DNA from: Fictibacillus macauensis ZFHKF-1
GTDB lineage: Bacteria; Bacillota; Bacilli; Bacillales; Fictibacillaceae
DNA: 64,000 nucleotides
NCBI RefSeq assembly: GCF_000269865.1
Contig: NZ_AKKV01000025.1
Span: 156,715 to 220,714 of the forward strand
Direction of reading: 5' to 3'
Shown: positions 44,029-53,466 of the stretch, piece after piece
Position numbering within the stretch: the first letter of the stretch is position 1
How the letters are laid out: every line of letters starts with the position of its first letter
Notes under the pieces: model-generated
The model's input: only the letters and a program-made list of their open reading frames with translations
Told to the model about the DNA's origin: nothing
The model's database searches: none
Translations under genes and position numbers: made by a program

Positions 44029-44619
44029 ATGAAATTTAAACCTATTGATTTAACATTAGCGGCTATGTTCGCTGCTCTAATGGCGATTGGCGCAAATATT
44101 ACCGCTTGGATTCCTGCTCTTGCCTTTGGGTCTGTTCCCCTTACGCTACAAAATTTTTTCTGCGTATTAGCTGGACTTTTACTCGGACGTCGATTGGGCG
44201 CTGTTTCGATGATTGTTTACTTGCTCGTTGGTCTCATCGGTGCTCCCATTTTTGCTGGTTTTACCGGCGGATTCGCTACCATTATGAAACCAAGTTTCGG
44301 CTTTATTTTATCATATATCGCTGGTGCTTATGCAGCTGGGCTTATTGTGGATCGCAGCAAAAAGCCAACGTTCCCAACGTTCCTCGTTGCAGCCTTTGTT
44401 AGTTTAGCGGTAAGCTATGTTATTGGTACAACGCTTCTATACGTCGCGCTTACAAATTGGGCAGCAGTCCCTGGAATCACATACCTTAATACTTGGAAAG
44501 GTATGCTCGTTTTTATTCCTAAAGATCTTGTCTTAACCTTCGTTACGGCGGTCATTGCTCCGCGCATTTACTATGCGATTTCTAAAAATCGAACGTCACA
44601 TACACAACGTTACGCATAG
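44029..44619 (+). CDS. bioY: Biotin ECF transporter S component BioY
   Basis: This 196-aa membrane protein has six helices and BioY motifs: ALMAIGANITAWIPAL, FGSVPLTLQNFFCVLAGLLLG and GLIGAPIFAGFTGG. It binds biotin and works with a shared ECF energising module not seen here. The start is ATG 44029 after GAGGTGAC. Confidence 0.95.
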   Translation: MKFKPIDLTLAAMFAALMAIGANITAWIPALAFGSVPLTLQNFFCVLAGLLLGRRLGAVSMIVYLLVGLIGAPIFAGFTGGFATIMKPSFGFILSYIAGAYAAGLIVDRSKKPTFPTFLVAAFVSLAVSYVIGTTLLYVALTNWAAVPGITYLNTWKGMLVFIPKDLVLTFVTAVIAPRIYYAISKNRTSHTQRYA

Positions 44620-44631
44620 AGTTCTATAAAA

Positions 44632-44665
44632 AAATCGTCCACAGTCATCTGATTGTGGACGATTT
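44632..44665. terminator. Bidirectional terminator between bioY and yuiF
   Basis: AAATCGTCCACA pairs perfectly with TGTGGACGATTT; A- and T-runs flank it. Confidence 0.9.
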
Positions 44666-44668
44666 TCT

Positions 44669-45985
44669 TTATAGTACCATGCTAGCAATAAAACCAAACA
44701 CGATTAATGGAATATTATAGTGTAGAAACGTCGGAATGCACGTATCCCAAATATGATTATGCTGTCCGTCAACATTTAACCCGGACGTTGGTCCAAGTGT
44801 GCTATCGGAGGCTGGTGAACCAGCATCACCGAGCGCTGCTGCTGTTCCAATAATCGCAATCGTAGCCGGTACACTAAAGCCAAGTTGAATACAAAGTGGA
44901 ACAAAAATGGTTGTAATAATCGGAATGGTTGAAAATGAAGAGCCAATTCCTAATGTAATGAGTAAGCCAATAATTAGCATGAGCAATGCTCCGATGGCTT
45001 GACTGCCTCCAATGAGTGAAGCGCTTTGTTTTACAAGCGTCTCAACATCGCCTGTCTTACGAAGAACAGCAGCAAACCCTGCCGCAGATAGCATAACAAA
45101 ACCGATAAAGGACATCATTTTCATCCCATCTGTTAATAATGCATCTGATTCTTTCACGTTAAAGCTTCCGCTAAAGTATAAAACAATAATACCGCTTAAA
45201 GCGCCAAAAATCATAGAGTCAGTTACTATTTGAACGATTAATGTTGCAACAATGGATAGACCTGCAACGATTAGCGAGCGCTTCGTATAGGTATGCTCTT
45301 CTACGATTGCCGCATCACTTTGTTCATTATAGCTTCGCGGTTTACGATAACTAATGAATACAGCTACTAACAATCCGACGATCATGCCGAGAGATGGAAT
45401 TGTCATAGCACGAGGAATACTATCTAACGCTACATTTAAACCACTTGCTTTCATATTCGTATGAAGCACTTCATGAAAGATGCTACCAAAGCCAACCGGA
45501 AACCACATATAAGGCGTAATTAAGCCGAACGTAATTACGGATGCGATGAGGCGACGATCAATCTGTAGCTCGTTCATAATTTTTATCATCGGTGGAATAA
45601 AAATAGGAATAATCGCAATATGAACCGGTATTAAGTTTTGTGAAAAACACGAAAGCATGAGTACAATAAGAACAACGAGTGCTTTCGATAACGATTTCTT
45701 AGCGCTTTCTCCTTTACGGCTAACGAGTTTCAGAGCACTGCGCACAAGGACATCTGGTAACCCTGTCTTAGAAAGTCCTAAAGCAAAAGCACCTAGCATC
45801 GCGTAGCTAAGCGCGACAATGCTATTATCTCCTAAGCCATTACTAAATACTTGAATCGTTTTCTCGAAACCTAGCCCCCCTGTAAGGCCTCCAATTAAGG
45901 CACCTACTACTAATGAAAGTACAACGTGAACACGCAATAAGCTAAGCACGAGCATGATCACAATCGCAACGATGACTGAATTCAC
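44669..45985 (-). CDS. yuiF: YuiF-type NhaC-family transporter
   Basis: This 438-aa protein has about eleven helices and the motifs LSYAMLGAFALGLSKTGLPD, and GTAAALGDAGSPASDSTLGPTSG. It is a predicted amino-acid/proton or Na+/H+ exchanger of the NhaC superfamily (YuiF). The start is GTG 45985 after GGGGGAA; the longer frame starts ahead of the site. It has no SAM riboswitch, unlike the NhaC gene at 13133. Confidence 0.88.
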   Translation of the reverse strand: MNSVIVAIVIMLVLSLLRVHVVLSLVVGALIGGLTGGLGFEKTIQVFSNGLGDNSIVALSYAMLGAFALGLSKTGLPDVLVRSALKLVSRKGESAKKSLSKALVVLIVLMLSCFSQNLIPVHIAIIPIFIPPMIKIMNELQIDRRLIASVITFGLITPYMWFPVGFGSIFHEVLHTNMKASGLNVALDSIPRAMTIPSLGMIVGLLVAVFISYRKPRSYNEQSDAAIVEEHTYTKRSLIVAGLSIVATLIVQIVTDSMIFGALSGIIVLYFSGSFNVKESDALLTDGMKMMSFIGFVMLSAAGFAAVLRKTGDVETLVKQSASLIGGSQAIGALLMLIIGLLITLGIGSSFSTIPIITTIFVPLCIQLGFSVPATIAIIGTAAALGDAGSPASDSTLGPTSGLNVDGQHNHIWDTCIPTFLHYNIPLIVFGFIASMVL

Positions 45986-46080
45986 TGAAATTCCCCCTAA
46001 AACCAACACTTTATTCCGCTAAATCGATAATGTATTAAATCATTTACAAAATTAACACGAATAACGTCGAATGTCAATGT

Positions 46081-46115
46081 AAAAAGCTGAATGGGTTGAA
46101 CCCATTCAGCTTTTT
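46081..46115 (-). terminator. Terminator of the CDF efflux gene
   Basis: The 35-base near-palindrome has 16-base arms built on AAGCTGAATGGG, with a run of Ts on the minus strand and a run of As at its other side. Confidence 0.9.
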
Positions 46116-46126
46116 ACATTTCCTTA

Positions 46127-47059
46127 TTAGTTATGTGCCAAAAATTGCTTGCCATATTCACCATGATGATGAATGCGCGCATTTTCAATTTGAATCGTTG
46201 TATGTCTTAATTTGTATTTCTCTTTTAACATTTCGTTAATCGCTAAAATAACACAGTGTGGTTGAATATGTTCAGCGACAAAAACATGGGCAGTTAAAGA
46301 ATGATGTTCAGACGTGATTGTCCATAAATGAAGCTCATGAACATCTTCTACGCCTTCAATTCCATGAATATCGGCGCGAATGGCTTCTACGTCTAATTCT
46401 TCCGGCACAGCCTCCATTAAGATATGATAGGATTCTTTAATAATCTTAAAACCACCTGTGAAAATGATTCCACCAATAATAACGGAAATGAGCGGATCAA
46501 ACCAGTAAAAGCCTGTTAACTTAATGAGTATAGCAGATACAATTACACCGATAGAACTTAAGAGATCGCCGATAAAATGCCAAAGCGCACTTTGTACATT
46601 TAAGTTTTCTTCTTCTTTCATGCTACGACTAAGAACAATCGTTAAGATTATATTAACGACTAACCCAATAGAAGAAATCGTCATCATTAATGTGAAATCG
46701 ATGGTTTCTTGATGAATAAATCGTTTAATACCTTCTATAAAAATTCCGATAGAAATAACCGCTAATGCTAGACCGTTTAAAAATGACGCAATAATTTCGA
46801 AACGCAAATAACCAAACGTATGCTTTGCATTCGGTTGTTTTGTCGCCATATAAATAGCTAACATACTTAAACCAAGTGCCAGAACGTCAGAAATCATATG
46901 AGCTGAATCCGATAACAACGCTAATGAATTAGAAAGCAACCCACCAATAACTTCAACGATTGTAAAAAATAACGTTAGCAGCAACGTAATCCATAACGTC
47001 TTTTTCGATTTCGCTTGAACTTTTACGTGGGGAAGATGATGAAAGTCATACTCTGCCAT
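46127..47059 (-). CDS. Cation diffusion facilitator (CDF) metal efflux protein
   Basis: This 310-aa protein has six membrane helices with the metal motifs SDSAHMISD (helix II) and HFIGD (helix V) and a cytoplasmic C-terminal domain with HELHLWTI. The HD-HD metal site is the Zn-exporter type (CzcD-like). The start is ATG 47059 after GGGAG. A PerR-type box lies just upstream, so the metal or stress signal may be unusual. Confidence 0.9.
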   Translation of the reverse strand: MAEYDFHHLPHVKVQAKSKKTLWITLLLTLFFTIVEVIGGLLSNSLALLSDSAHMISDVLALGLSMLAIYMATKQPNAKHTFGYLRFEIIASFLNGLALAVISIGIFIEGIKRFIHQETIDFTLMMTISSIGLVVNIILTIVLSRSMKEEENLNVQSALWHFIGDLLSSIGVIVSAILIKLTGFYWFDPLISVIIGGIIFTGGFKIIKESYHILMEAVPEELDVEAIRADIHGIEGVEDVHELHLWTITSEHHSLTAHVFVAEHIQPHCVILAINEMLKEKYKLRHTTIQIENARIHHHGEYGKQFLAHN

Positions 47060-47075
47060 ATGCGAACTCCCTTTT

Positions 47076-47090
47076 TTATAATAATTATAA
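47076..47090 (-). promoter_or_regulatory. PerR/Fur-type box upstream of the CDF gene
   Basis: TTATAATAATTATAA is a perfect palindrome that matches the PerR box consensus TTATAATNATTATAA at every fixed position. It is only about 16 bases ahead of the ATG, overlapping the start region. A second partial copy may be in the A/T-rich stretch beyond, to about 47122. A Fur or Zur reading is possible because their boxes are related. Confidence 0.65.
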
Positions 47091-47157
47091 AATAATAGTA
47101 ATTTTATTATAATCATTTTTTATATGCTACGCAACCATCATTTTACACGATTAAAAG

Positions 47158-47590
47158 GACTTGGGATACACTATTTTCTCTGTTTTCTGGCGCATTTGCG
47201 AGCCTGGCTGTTGATTTGCTCTCTATTTGATTTCTTGCACTTGCTCTGAGGGAGGATTTGTCTTGTTTGCGCGCGATTCGAGTGCTTCTGTGCGCGAACT
47301 CACCAGGTCTGCGCGCGAATCCAGTACCTCTGTGCGCGAACTCACCTGGTCTGCGCGCGAATCGAATGCCTCTGCGCGCGAACGACCTTGCTCTGCGCGC
47401 GAATACTCTTTTCGCGATCATTGCATGGTTTGCACAGTATTTTACTCGTTTTTTGGGCGCATTCGCGAGCTTGGCTCTCTTTTTGATTTCTTGCACATGC
47501 TCTGAGGGTGGATTTGTCTTGTTTGCGTGCGATTCGAGTGCCTCTGCGCGCGAATCCAATACCTCTGCGCGCGATTCACTCTTTTCCCGA
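47158..47590 (+). repeat. GCGCGC repeat module A (two blocks of 21-bp tandem repeats)
   Basis: Block 1 has seven units starting at 47268, 47289, 47310, 47331, 47352, 47373 and 47394, exactly 21 bp apart, each built on TGYGCGCGA. Block 2 has three units at 47524, 47545 and 47566. The leader (GACTTGGGATACACTA, then GGCGCAT at 47189) is partly duplicated ahead of block 2 (GGCGCAT at 47456). Spacers between cores alternate two types. It is GC-rich against an A/T-rich surrounding. ORFs over it are read-through artefacts of the 7-codon period. Confidence 0.9.
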
Positions 47591-47718
47591 TCATTATTTC
47601 TAGAGAACCCCCTCTCCCTCTCTGACATGCTCTTTAAGTTAACACGTTCACCGATAAGGCGTTGCGTTCATGACAGGAAACGTGAACGCAAGACACTCTA
47701 AAATGAAGCGAACAAGCA

Positions 47719-47764
47719 AAAAAAATGGCTTCAGCATCAAAAACGATGGTGAAGCCATTTTTTT
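47719..47764. terminator. Hairpin of module A, at the 3' end of pepA
   Basis: AAATGGCTTCA.CATC pairs with GATG.TGAAGCCATTT; runs of A and T flank both sides, so it can terminate pepA on the minus strand and any transcript of the repeat on the plus strand. The same stem recurs at 54245 and 63809. Confidence 0.88.
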
Positions 47765-47783
47765 ATGAATGAAGGCTATTTAC

Positions 47784-49274
47784 TTATTCCGCTTGCCATT
47801 GCATAGCCAGTCGCGCTAACGTACGCACCATGACGCCTGTGGCTCCTTTTGGCCCAAGATCCGAAGGTCTAGCACTAAATGCAGTACCGGCAATATCTAA
47901 ATGCACCCATGGCGTTTCGCCAGCAAATGTACCAATAAATAAACCTCCCGTAATTGCATGACCTAGCCGACCACTCGAATTCGTAAGATCTGCTACATCG
48001 CTTGTGCGAATCATATCTTTAAACGGTTGATGACTCGGCAATAACCAGAGCAGTTCGCCTTCATGAGCAGCTACTTGTTTCAGTTGATGATACAGCGTTT
48101 CATCATTCGTGACTGCACCTGTTGTGCAATCGCCGAGAGCAACGGATACTCCACCGGTTAACGTCGCTACATCAACGACAGCATGAGCACCAAGCTGTTT
48201 TGCGTAGGTTACGGCATCTGCTAAAAGCAAGCGCCCTTCAGCATCCGTATTTTTCACTTCAATTGTTAAACCACTCAGCGAGGTAATTACGTCACCTGGT
48301 TTCATAGCAGCACCGTTAATTAAGTTTTCACAAGCTGGAATGACGAACAGCAGGTTGGTTTGCGGTCGCAATTTCCCAATGACTTCTAATGCCCCAATCA
48401 CCGCTGCGGCACCACCCATATCACTTTTCATATCCACCATTCCAGTTGCTGTTTTAATGGAATAGCCACCTGCATCAAACGTTACACCTTTGCCTACAAG
48501 CGCTAAATACGGAGCATCCTTTTCGCCTCCTGTATATTTAGCTACGAATAACTTTGGAGGTTCCACAGATCCTTGTGATACGGCTAATAGAGCGCCCATC
48601 CCTAATTTCTCCATGTCCGCTCGCTCTAACACCTCATATTCCATATCAGACGAAATTGCCAGCTCTACGGCAGTACCGATAAGATCTGACGGAGTGAGTA
48701 AATTAGCAGGCGTATTAACGAGGGTTCGAGCCGTATTAAGCCCCGCTCCAAAAACAGCTCCTTCCTGTAGCGCACGATTTACCTCTTCTTTCGTATAAAC
48801 GGTAACAGCTTTCAGCCAAACGTCTCGTTGATTAGATCGCTCTTTGTAATGCTGAATCGTATAGCTTGCGGAAAGAATCGCTTCACTAAATGCATGCGCC
48901 ATCTGTTCAATGGCTACATTTTCCGTCGTAAACGTATCTAAAAGAATAGACACACTCTCGCGTTGATCACGATCTATTTCTTTTACGACTTTACCAAGTG
49001 CAGCTCTTATTCTTTCATAAGAGCTATCTTGTTTGCGTCCAAGGCCGATAAAATAGAGACGTTTCGCACCGATAATGCCAAACGTATGAAGTTTAGACAA
49101 AGCCTTGTAACTAGTAGAAATGTCGCCTTCTTTAAAGAGCTGCGTAATATGTCCGTTAAATGCTTCATCTATTTCCTTCACGTAGCCTTCTAGTTTTTTA
49201 CGATCTGACCATACACCTATAATTAAAGCTTCATCATGATTGGCTCGTTGCCAATCTACTTTCGTTGTAAACAT
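47784..49274 (-). CDS. pepA: Leucyl aminopeptidase PepA (YuiE)
   Basis: This 496-aa M17 metallopeptidase removes N-terminal residues from peptides in the cytoplasm. The two-metal site is in LVGKGVTFDAGGYSIK and DMGGAAAV, and the family signature NTDAEGRLLLADA follows. It starts at ATG 49274. It lies between yuiF/CDF and yuiD as in B. subtilis. Confidence 0.95.
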   Translation of the reverse strand: MFTTKVDWQRANHDEALIIGVWSDRKKLEGYVKEIDEAFNGHITQLFKEGDISTSYKALSKLHTFGIIGAKRLYFIGLGRKQDSSYERIRAALGKVVKEIDRDQRESVSILLDTFTTENVAIEQMAHAFSEAILSASYTIQHYKERSNQRDVWLKAVTVYTKEEVNRALQEGAVFGAGLNTARTLVNTPANLLTPSDLIGTAVELAISSDMEYEVLERADMEKLGMGALLAVSQGSVEPPKLFVAKYTGGEKDAPYLALVGKGVTFDAGGYSIKTATGMVDMKSDMGGAAAVIGALEVIGKLRPQTNLLFVIPACENLINGAAMKPGDVITSLSGLTIEVKNTDAEGRLLLADAVTYAKQLGAHAVVDVATLTGGVSVALGDCTTGAVTNDETLYHQLKQVAAHEGELLWLLPSHQPFKDMIRTSDVADLTNSSGRLGHAITGGLFIGTFAGETPWVHLDIAGTAFSARPSDLGPKGATGVMVRTLARLAMQWQAE

Positions 49275-49298
49275 CTTTATTCCTCCATCCTAGTCTAC

Positions 49299-49691
49299 TT
49301 ATTGACGTTCCTCTTGCAGTACGAGAACAAGATCTGGAAATGAAGGTAACGTGTGAACCTGCTCAAATGGTACTTTATCAATGTCTGCAGGTATCCTCGC
49401 AATACATTGTTCCATAAACGTATGAACGTGATCTAAATCCAAGCCCCAATAAAGTGGACGATACGGTTGTATATACTCATAACCCGCTTGCATCATCGCC
49501 CGTGCTCCTTTTACATTTCCATATTCATAGTGATAAATGGCAACGGTCATTTGCAATAAGCCTTTAAGGAAATAATTATCTTTCTCCACCATCCATAGAT
49601 CTTCTAATAAATCATGACACGTATAATAATCGCCCTCATTAAACGTAATAAAAAACGTATAATATTCCATCGGATACTGCTTGAGGTCCAT
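49299..49691 (-). CDS. DUF309-family protein
   Basis: This 130-aa helical protein has the DUF309 motif FNEGDYYTCHDLLEDLW followed by FLKGLLQMTVAIYHYEYGN. The His/Glu in this motif look like a possible metal site, but no activity is known. The start is ATG 49691 after GGTGGAGG; an upstream ATG at 49739 is less likely. Confidence 0.85.
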   Translation of the reverse strand: MDLKQYPMEYYTFFITFNEGDYYTCHDLLEDLWMVEKDNYFLKGLLQMTVAIYHYEYGNVKGARAMMQAGYEYIQPYRPLYWGLDLDHVHTFMEQCIARIPADIDKVPFEQVHTLPSFPDLVLVLQEERQ

Positions 49692-49834
49692 GATTCGCCT
49701 CCACCATATAGACATACACTCATAGTATATGACCATCATATACTTGTAAGTCGGTAAAGAACAAGAAGATTGCTATGCACAAAAAAAGGGTAAAATAAAG
49801 CTAATCAATCCTTAATGAAGTGAGGAGAATGGTT

Positions 49835-50317
49835 ATGGCATTATTAACGAATTTCCCGTTACTCGCTGCTTTATTCGGTGTCTTCATGGCACAATTTTTA
49901 AAAATCCCCATTACATATTTCGAAACGAAGCAACTTAAGTGGGCGTTGCTCATTAGTACCGGGGGAATGCCAAGTTCACATTCAGCCTCCGTGACAGCAC
50001 TTGCTACAGCTGTTGGCCTCCAAGAAGGCTTTGGTAGTTCTTTATTTGCCATTGCCTGTATGTTTGCCATTATCGTGATGTATGATGCGAAAGGAATACG
50101 CTGGCATGCAGGAGAACAAGCTGCTGTGTTGAATAAATTAGTAAGCGACTTTCGTGAGCATGTAAAGCTCAGTAAAATGTTTCAAAAAAGCGGAGCAAAA
50201 GAAAAGCAACAGCAGCTGAAAGAACTGCTCGGACATCGACCAAGTGAAGTGTTTGTTGGCGCTGTTCTCGGGATCGCTCAGACTCTCTTCATCTATTGGC
50301 TTTTTTTCGTTCTGTAA
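49835..50317 (+). CDS. yuiD: YuiD, divergent PAP2-type membrane protein
   Basis: This 160-aa protein has the acid-phosphatase/VPO-related family signature STGGMPSSHSASVTALATAVG, then IVMYDAKGIRWHAGEQAAVLN and LGHRPSEVFVGAVLG, with four membrane segments. The phosphatase substrate is unknown. The start is ATG 49835 after GAGGAG. Confidence 0.92.
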   Translation: MALLTNFPLLAALFGVFMAQFLKIPITYFETKQLKWALLISTGGMPSSHSASVTALATAVGLQEGFGSSLFAIACMFAIIVMYDAKGIRWHAGEQAAVLNKLVSDFREHVKLSKMFQKSGAKEKQQQLKELLGHRPSEVFVGAVLGIAQTLFIYWLFFVL

Positions 50318-50331
50318 GGAGTGGTTGATTC

Positions 50332-51129
50332 ATGAGATTAATTTCAATATGCCCAAGCAATACAGAGCTTGTGGATTATTTAGGTTTAACGGAGCAGCTT
50401 GTTGCTGTTGATGATTTTTCCGATTGGCCAAAGCGTGTCCAAATGCTGCCTAAGCTTGGCCCCGATCTCTCGATTAATATGGACATGGTGGAAGAATTAA
50501 AGCCAGACCTTGTGATTGCGTCACTCAGTGTACCTGGCATGGAAAAAAACATTGCTGAACTGAAGCGCCGCAATATTCCGCATGTCACGTATAATCCCCA
50601 AACATTAGAAGATATCGGTAACGATTTGCTTGATCTTGGACGACGTACCGGCGTAGAGAAACGCGCACAACAGCTTGTTACGCAATATAAACAGTCGCTT
50701 AAAGAATACGCGGCGTTTGCTGAAACGGTAACAGAAAAGAAAAAATTGTATTGGGAATGGTGGCCAAAGCCTGTTTTCACACCTGGTAAACTAAATTGGT
50801 TAACAGAAATCTCTCAGCTTGCTGGCGGTGAGAATGTATTTGCTGATGTTGAGCTTGCCTCCATCCAAACGACATGGGAGGACGTCGTGTCGCGTGATCC
50901 CGATGTGCTTTGCATTGCCTGGGTAGGTGTACGTCAAACGAAAGTAAAACGATCCGTCTTAGAGAAGCGTCCTAACTGGCATGAGCTTCGCGCAGTTCAA
51001 AATAATAAGGTTCATATTCTCGAAGAACATTTATTTTGCCGACCATCTCCACGCTTGTTAGATGGACTGAAGAAATTACACCGGTTGCTTTGGAACGAAC
51101 AACCACTGCAATCCTCCACAAAATCTTAA
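50332..51129 (+). CDS. BtuF-like substrate-binding protein without a signal peptide
   Basis: This 265-aa protein matches class III periplasmic binding proteins for cobalamin or siderophores: LISICPSNTELVDYLG, LKPDLVIAS, and DPDVLCIAWVG. It lacks a signal peptide and lipobox, since the ATG (after GGAGTGG) is followed directly by the first beta-strand. So it is either cytoplasmic or has lost its exported role. It is 14 bp after yuiD, probably in one operon. No permease or ATPase is close. Confidence 0.75.
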   Translation: MRLISICPSNTELVDYLGLTEQLVAVDDFSDWPKRVQMLPKLGPDLSINMDMVEELKPDLVIASLSVPGMEKNIAELKRRNIPHVTYNPQTLEDIGNDLLDLGRRTGVEKRAQQLVTQYKQSLKEYAAFAETVTEKKKLYWEWWPKPVFTPGKLNWLTEISQLAGGENVFADVELASIQTTWEDVVSRDPDVLCIAWVGVRQTKVKRSVLEKRPNWHELRAVQNNKVHILEEHLFCRPSPRLLDGLKKLHRLLWNEQPLQSSTKS

Positions 51130-51140
51130 GCAGCAATGAC

Positions 51141-51182
51141 AAGAAATCGCCACGCGCTTTTTTAGCACATGGTGATTTCTTT
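51141..51182 (+). terminator. Terminator of yuiD and the BtuF-like gene
   Basis: AAGAAATC(G)CCA pairs with TGG(T)GATTTCTT, followed by Ts. Confidence 0.75.
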
Positions 51183-51187
51183 GTTTT

Positions 51188-52462
51188 TCACAAAACAGCG
51201 CTGCGCTTTTCCTCCTCACTTGAGCGGTTTTTCTTCTGTTCTACAATAAGCATGCTGCCAAGTAGTCCAGCTATTGAAAAAACAGCGGGTATGAGCAATC
51301 CATAATGATAGCTTTCCACTCCATTTGTTTGTGGAAAAGCATCTAACACTTTTCCAAAAAAACTCGGCAATAACACTGCACTTAAAAAACCACCCATGTT
51401 TGCAAACCCTGAAACAGCGCCTACTTTCTTTACAGAAAAGGAAGCTCTGACAATTGCAAATGTTAATCCACTTGCTCCGTTACCAATTCCAATACAGCAC
51501 AGCAAGACCACAACAAGTGTAAAGGAAGGATGAACACCACTAAAAAATAGCCCCATCCAACTCAGTACTACGAGGAAATGAATGCTCATATATACTTTTT
51601 TAATGGCTCCTAATCTACTAGCAATCCATGTAACGAGCGGCCCGCCTAGCATCGCCCCAAATAGTCCATACATCATAAGCTGACTCGCCTCTGGTCGATT
51701 CATTCCAAACACATGAATGCCATACGGAACGCCCCAAGAACCGATAAATCCAATATACGTTCCTACAAGTCCGAAATGACAGAGAAACGTAGCCCATGCC
51801 TGTTTTTCACTAAATAATGCTTTTAGTGTAGGTAAGATTCTCTCTCGCTCTGTAGGCTTATTCTGTTTAACACTTTCCTTAAATCGTTTTTTCGGCTGAG
51901 CAATAACAATCAAGTAAATGAAATAACTCGTCACACATAACGTAATCGCGATTGTAGCAAACGGCATTCGCCATCCACTCACTGACATCCACATGGAATA
52001 TGGAACCGTTGCAGTAAGAGACCCAAGACTGCCTGCCATCGTTACGAGTCCGAGTAAACGAACAAATTCCTGTGAAGTGAACCACGTATTAAGCAACAGA
52101 ACAACATTTACGAAAATGGCTGCATCTCCTGTTCCAGCTAAAAACCTTGAAAGGAGCAGTACGTATTCATTAGGTGCCACACTTAACAATAAAGCACCGA
52201 TGCCATTTATTAACGTTCCAATCACTAAAAAATAAGTGGGACCATATCTGTCAGATAGGAGGCCTACAGGAATTTGCAAGCCTGCATAGGCAAAAAATTG
52301 CAAGCCACTCATAAGACCAATAACTGATGCCGATACGCCAAAATCCTTCATCAGTTGATCGGTAATGAGTCCAGGAGCCGTTCGCTGGCTAACAATGACA
52401 AAGTAAGCAAACAACACCACACCAAATACAATCCAGCGATAACGGCTTGTTTGTTTGTTCAT
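51188..52462 (-). CDS. MFS transporter
   Basis: This protein of about 424 aa has twelve helices and the MFS loop motif GLLSDRYGPTYFL (loop 2-3). It belongs to the metabolite:H+ symporter type, resembling the YfkF/hexuronate group in GLITDQLMKDFGVSASVIGLMSG. The substrate is not evident. The start is taken at ATG 52462 (MNKQTSRY); ATG 52474 directly abuts the AAAGGG site and is an alternative. Confidence 0.85.
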   Translation of the reverse strand: MNKQTSRYRWIVFGVVLFAYFVIVSQRTAPGLITDQLMKDFGVSASVIGLMSGLQFFAYAGLQIPVGLLSDRYGPTYFLVIGTLINGIGALLLSVAPNEYVLLLSRFLAGTGDAAIFVNVVLLLNTWFTSQEFVRLLGLVTMAGSLGSLTATVPYSMWMSVSGWRMPFATIAITLCVTSYFIYLIVIAQPKKRFKESVKQNKPTERERILPTLKALFSEKQAWATFLCHFGLVGTYIGFIGSWGVPYGIHVFGMNRPEASQLMMYGLFGAMLGGPLVTWIASRLGAIKKVYMSIHFLVVLSWMGLFFSGVHPSFTLVVVLLCCIGIGNGASGLTFAIVRASFSVKKVGAVSGFANMGGFLSAVLLPSFFGKVLDAFPQTNGVESYHYGLLIPAVFSIAGLLGSMLIVEQKKNRSSEEEKRSAVL

Positions 52463-52654
52463 TTTCAAATACATCCCTTTCTAAAACCAACGTCAAAGAG
52501 AGCCGTATAAGCGTATACGCACCCTACTTAAAGCGTTTCTTATTTATATTAATTAAGTAAACACTACTAGTAGCATACCGCACTCTCTACCCTTTCGTCT
52601 TACATTGCTCTCAATTTAGTACCCAAGACCTACTAGCCAAAGTTCCAAAGAAAA

Positions 52655-52690
52655 AACCGTTTTAGAGTAATCCTTTACTCTAAACGGTTT
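52655..52690 (-). terminator. Terminator of yuiC
   Basis: AACCGTTTTAGAGTAA pairs imperfectly with TTACTCTAAACGGTT, with a T-run on the minus strand. The 52475-52654 stretch to its left shows no gene; it must hold the MFS promoter. Confidence 0.85.
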
Positions 52691-52701
52691 GATATCAACC
52701 A

Positions 52702-53376
52702 TTACATTTTTTTACGAAGTGCACGAAGTGACTTTTGCTCATTCCATGCTTTTAATTCTTGCTCTGTCACTTTCCCTTTTCCTTTTTGAACGACAAAAAC
52801 GCGCAGGGTTTTTTTACCCCACTGCTCGTACACATCTTTTGTTGTTTCAAAATATAAATCAATTCGATGACCTTTAATCGCAGAGCCTGTGTCTGCAACG
52901 ACACCAAAGCCATAGCCAGGAATAAACAGGATCGTACCAAGTGGAAATAGATGCGGATCCGCTGCAATCGTTGAATAGACATCTCGTTTCACTTTAATTC
53001 CTGATTTCGTAATGCCATAGGCTGGATGACCTTTTCTTTTTCCTGTTGATTCAACACCTGCTGTATACCCTGTAGCCGTTACTGCGATTGCTTCATAGTG
53101 CGTAGTATCAATTGCTAGTGCCGCTGCATTATTTTTTGCTTCAGCATGAATTTTCAGCGTACGATTCCATAATAGAGGTAATTGTTCAAGTGCGCTTGCC
53201 ATGCCATCAATGACTTCAAACATTCCTTTTTGTATGGTTGATGTCTCTTCTTTTTTGCTTGCTTGCGCCCACAAGGCGATATCTTTTGGTTCAACGCCTG
53301 TTAAGGCATGCCAAGTTGTTGTAAAAGCAAGCAGAAATAACATAGTCATGATCAATCGCTTTATTATTTTTCTCAT
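52702..53376 (-). CDS. yuiC: YuiC, 3D-domain cell-wall protein
   Basis: This 224-aa protein has an N-terminal membrane anchor or signal (about 10-27) and a C-terminal 3D domain: [23 protein letters not shown], then [26 protein letters not shown] with the three catalytic aspartates. It is an Sps/MltA-type lytic transglycosylase-like hydrolase acting on wall peptidoglycan. Confidence 0.92.
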   Translation of the reverse strand: MRKIIKRLIMTMLFLLAFTTTWHALTGVEPKDIALWAQASKKEETSTIQKGMFEVIDGMASALEQLPLLWNRTLKIHAEAKNNAAALAIDTTHYEAIAVTATGYTAGVESTGKRKGHPAYGITKSGIKVKRDVYSTIAADPHLFPLGTILFIPGYGFGVVADTGSAIKGHRIDLYFETTKDVYEQWGKKTLRVFVVQKGKGKVTEQELKAWNEQKSLRALRKKM

Positions 53377-53439
53377 CGTGTTCGCCCCTCTCCCTAGTAG
53401 TAGTTACCAGGAAAGGAAACGTTTATACACCATGAAAAA

Positions 53440-53466
53440 AGACCTTCTATTCATTATAGAAGATCT
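53440..53466 (-). terminator. Terminator of yuiB
   Basis: AGACCTTCTAT pairs with ATAGAAGATCT (one mismatch), with Ts after it on the minus strand. Confidence 0.8.

Noticed and set aside
47158..47590. Insertion sequence or transposon
   Set aside because: No transposase gene and no terminal inverted repeats or target duplications were visible around the modules.
47143..47701. ORFs of about 90-160 codons on both strands across array A
   Set aside because: They exist because a 21-bp GC-rich repeat without stop codons stays open in several frames. The products are monotonous 7-residue repeats with no start signals.
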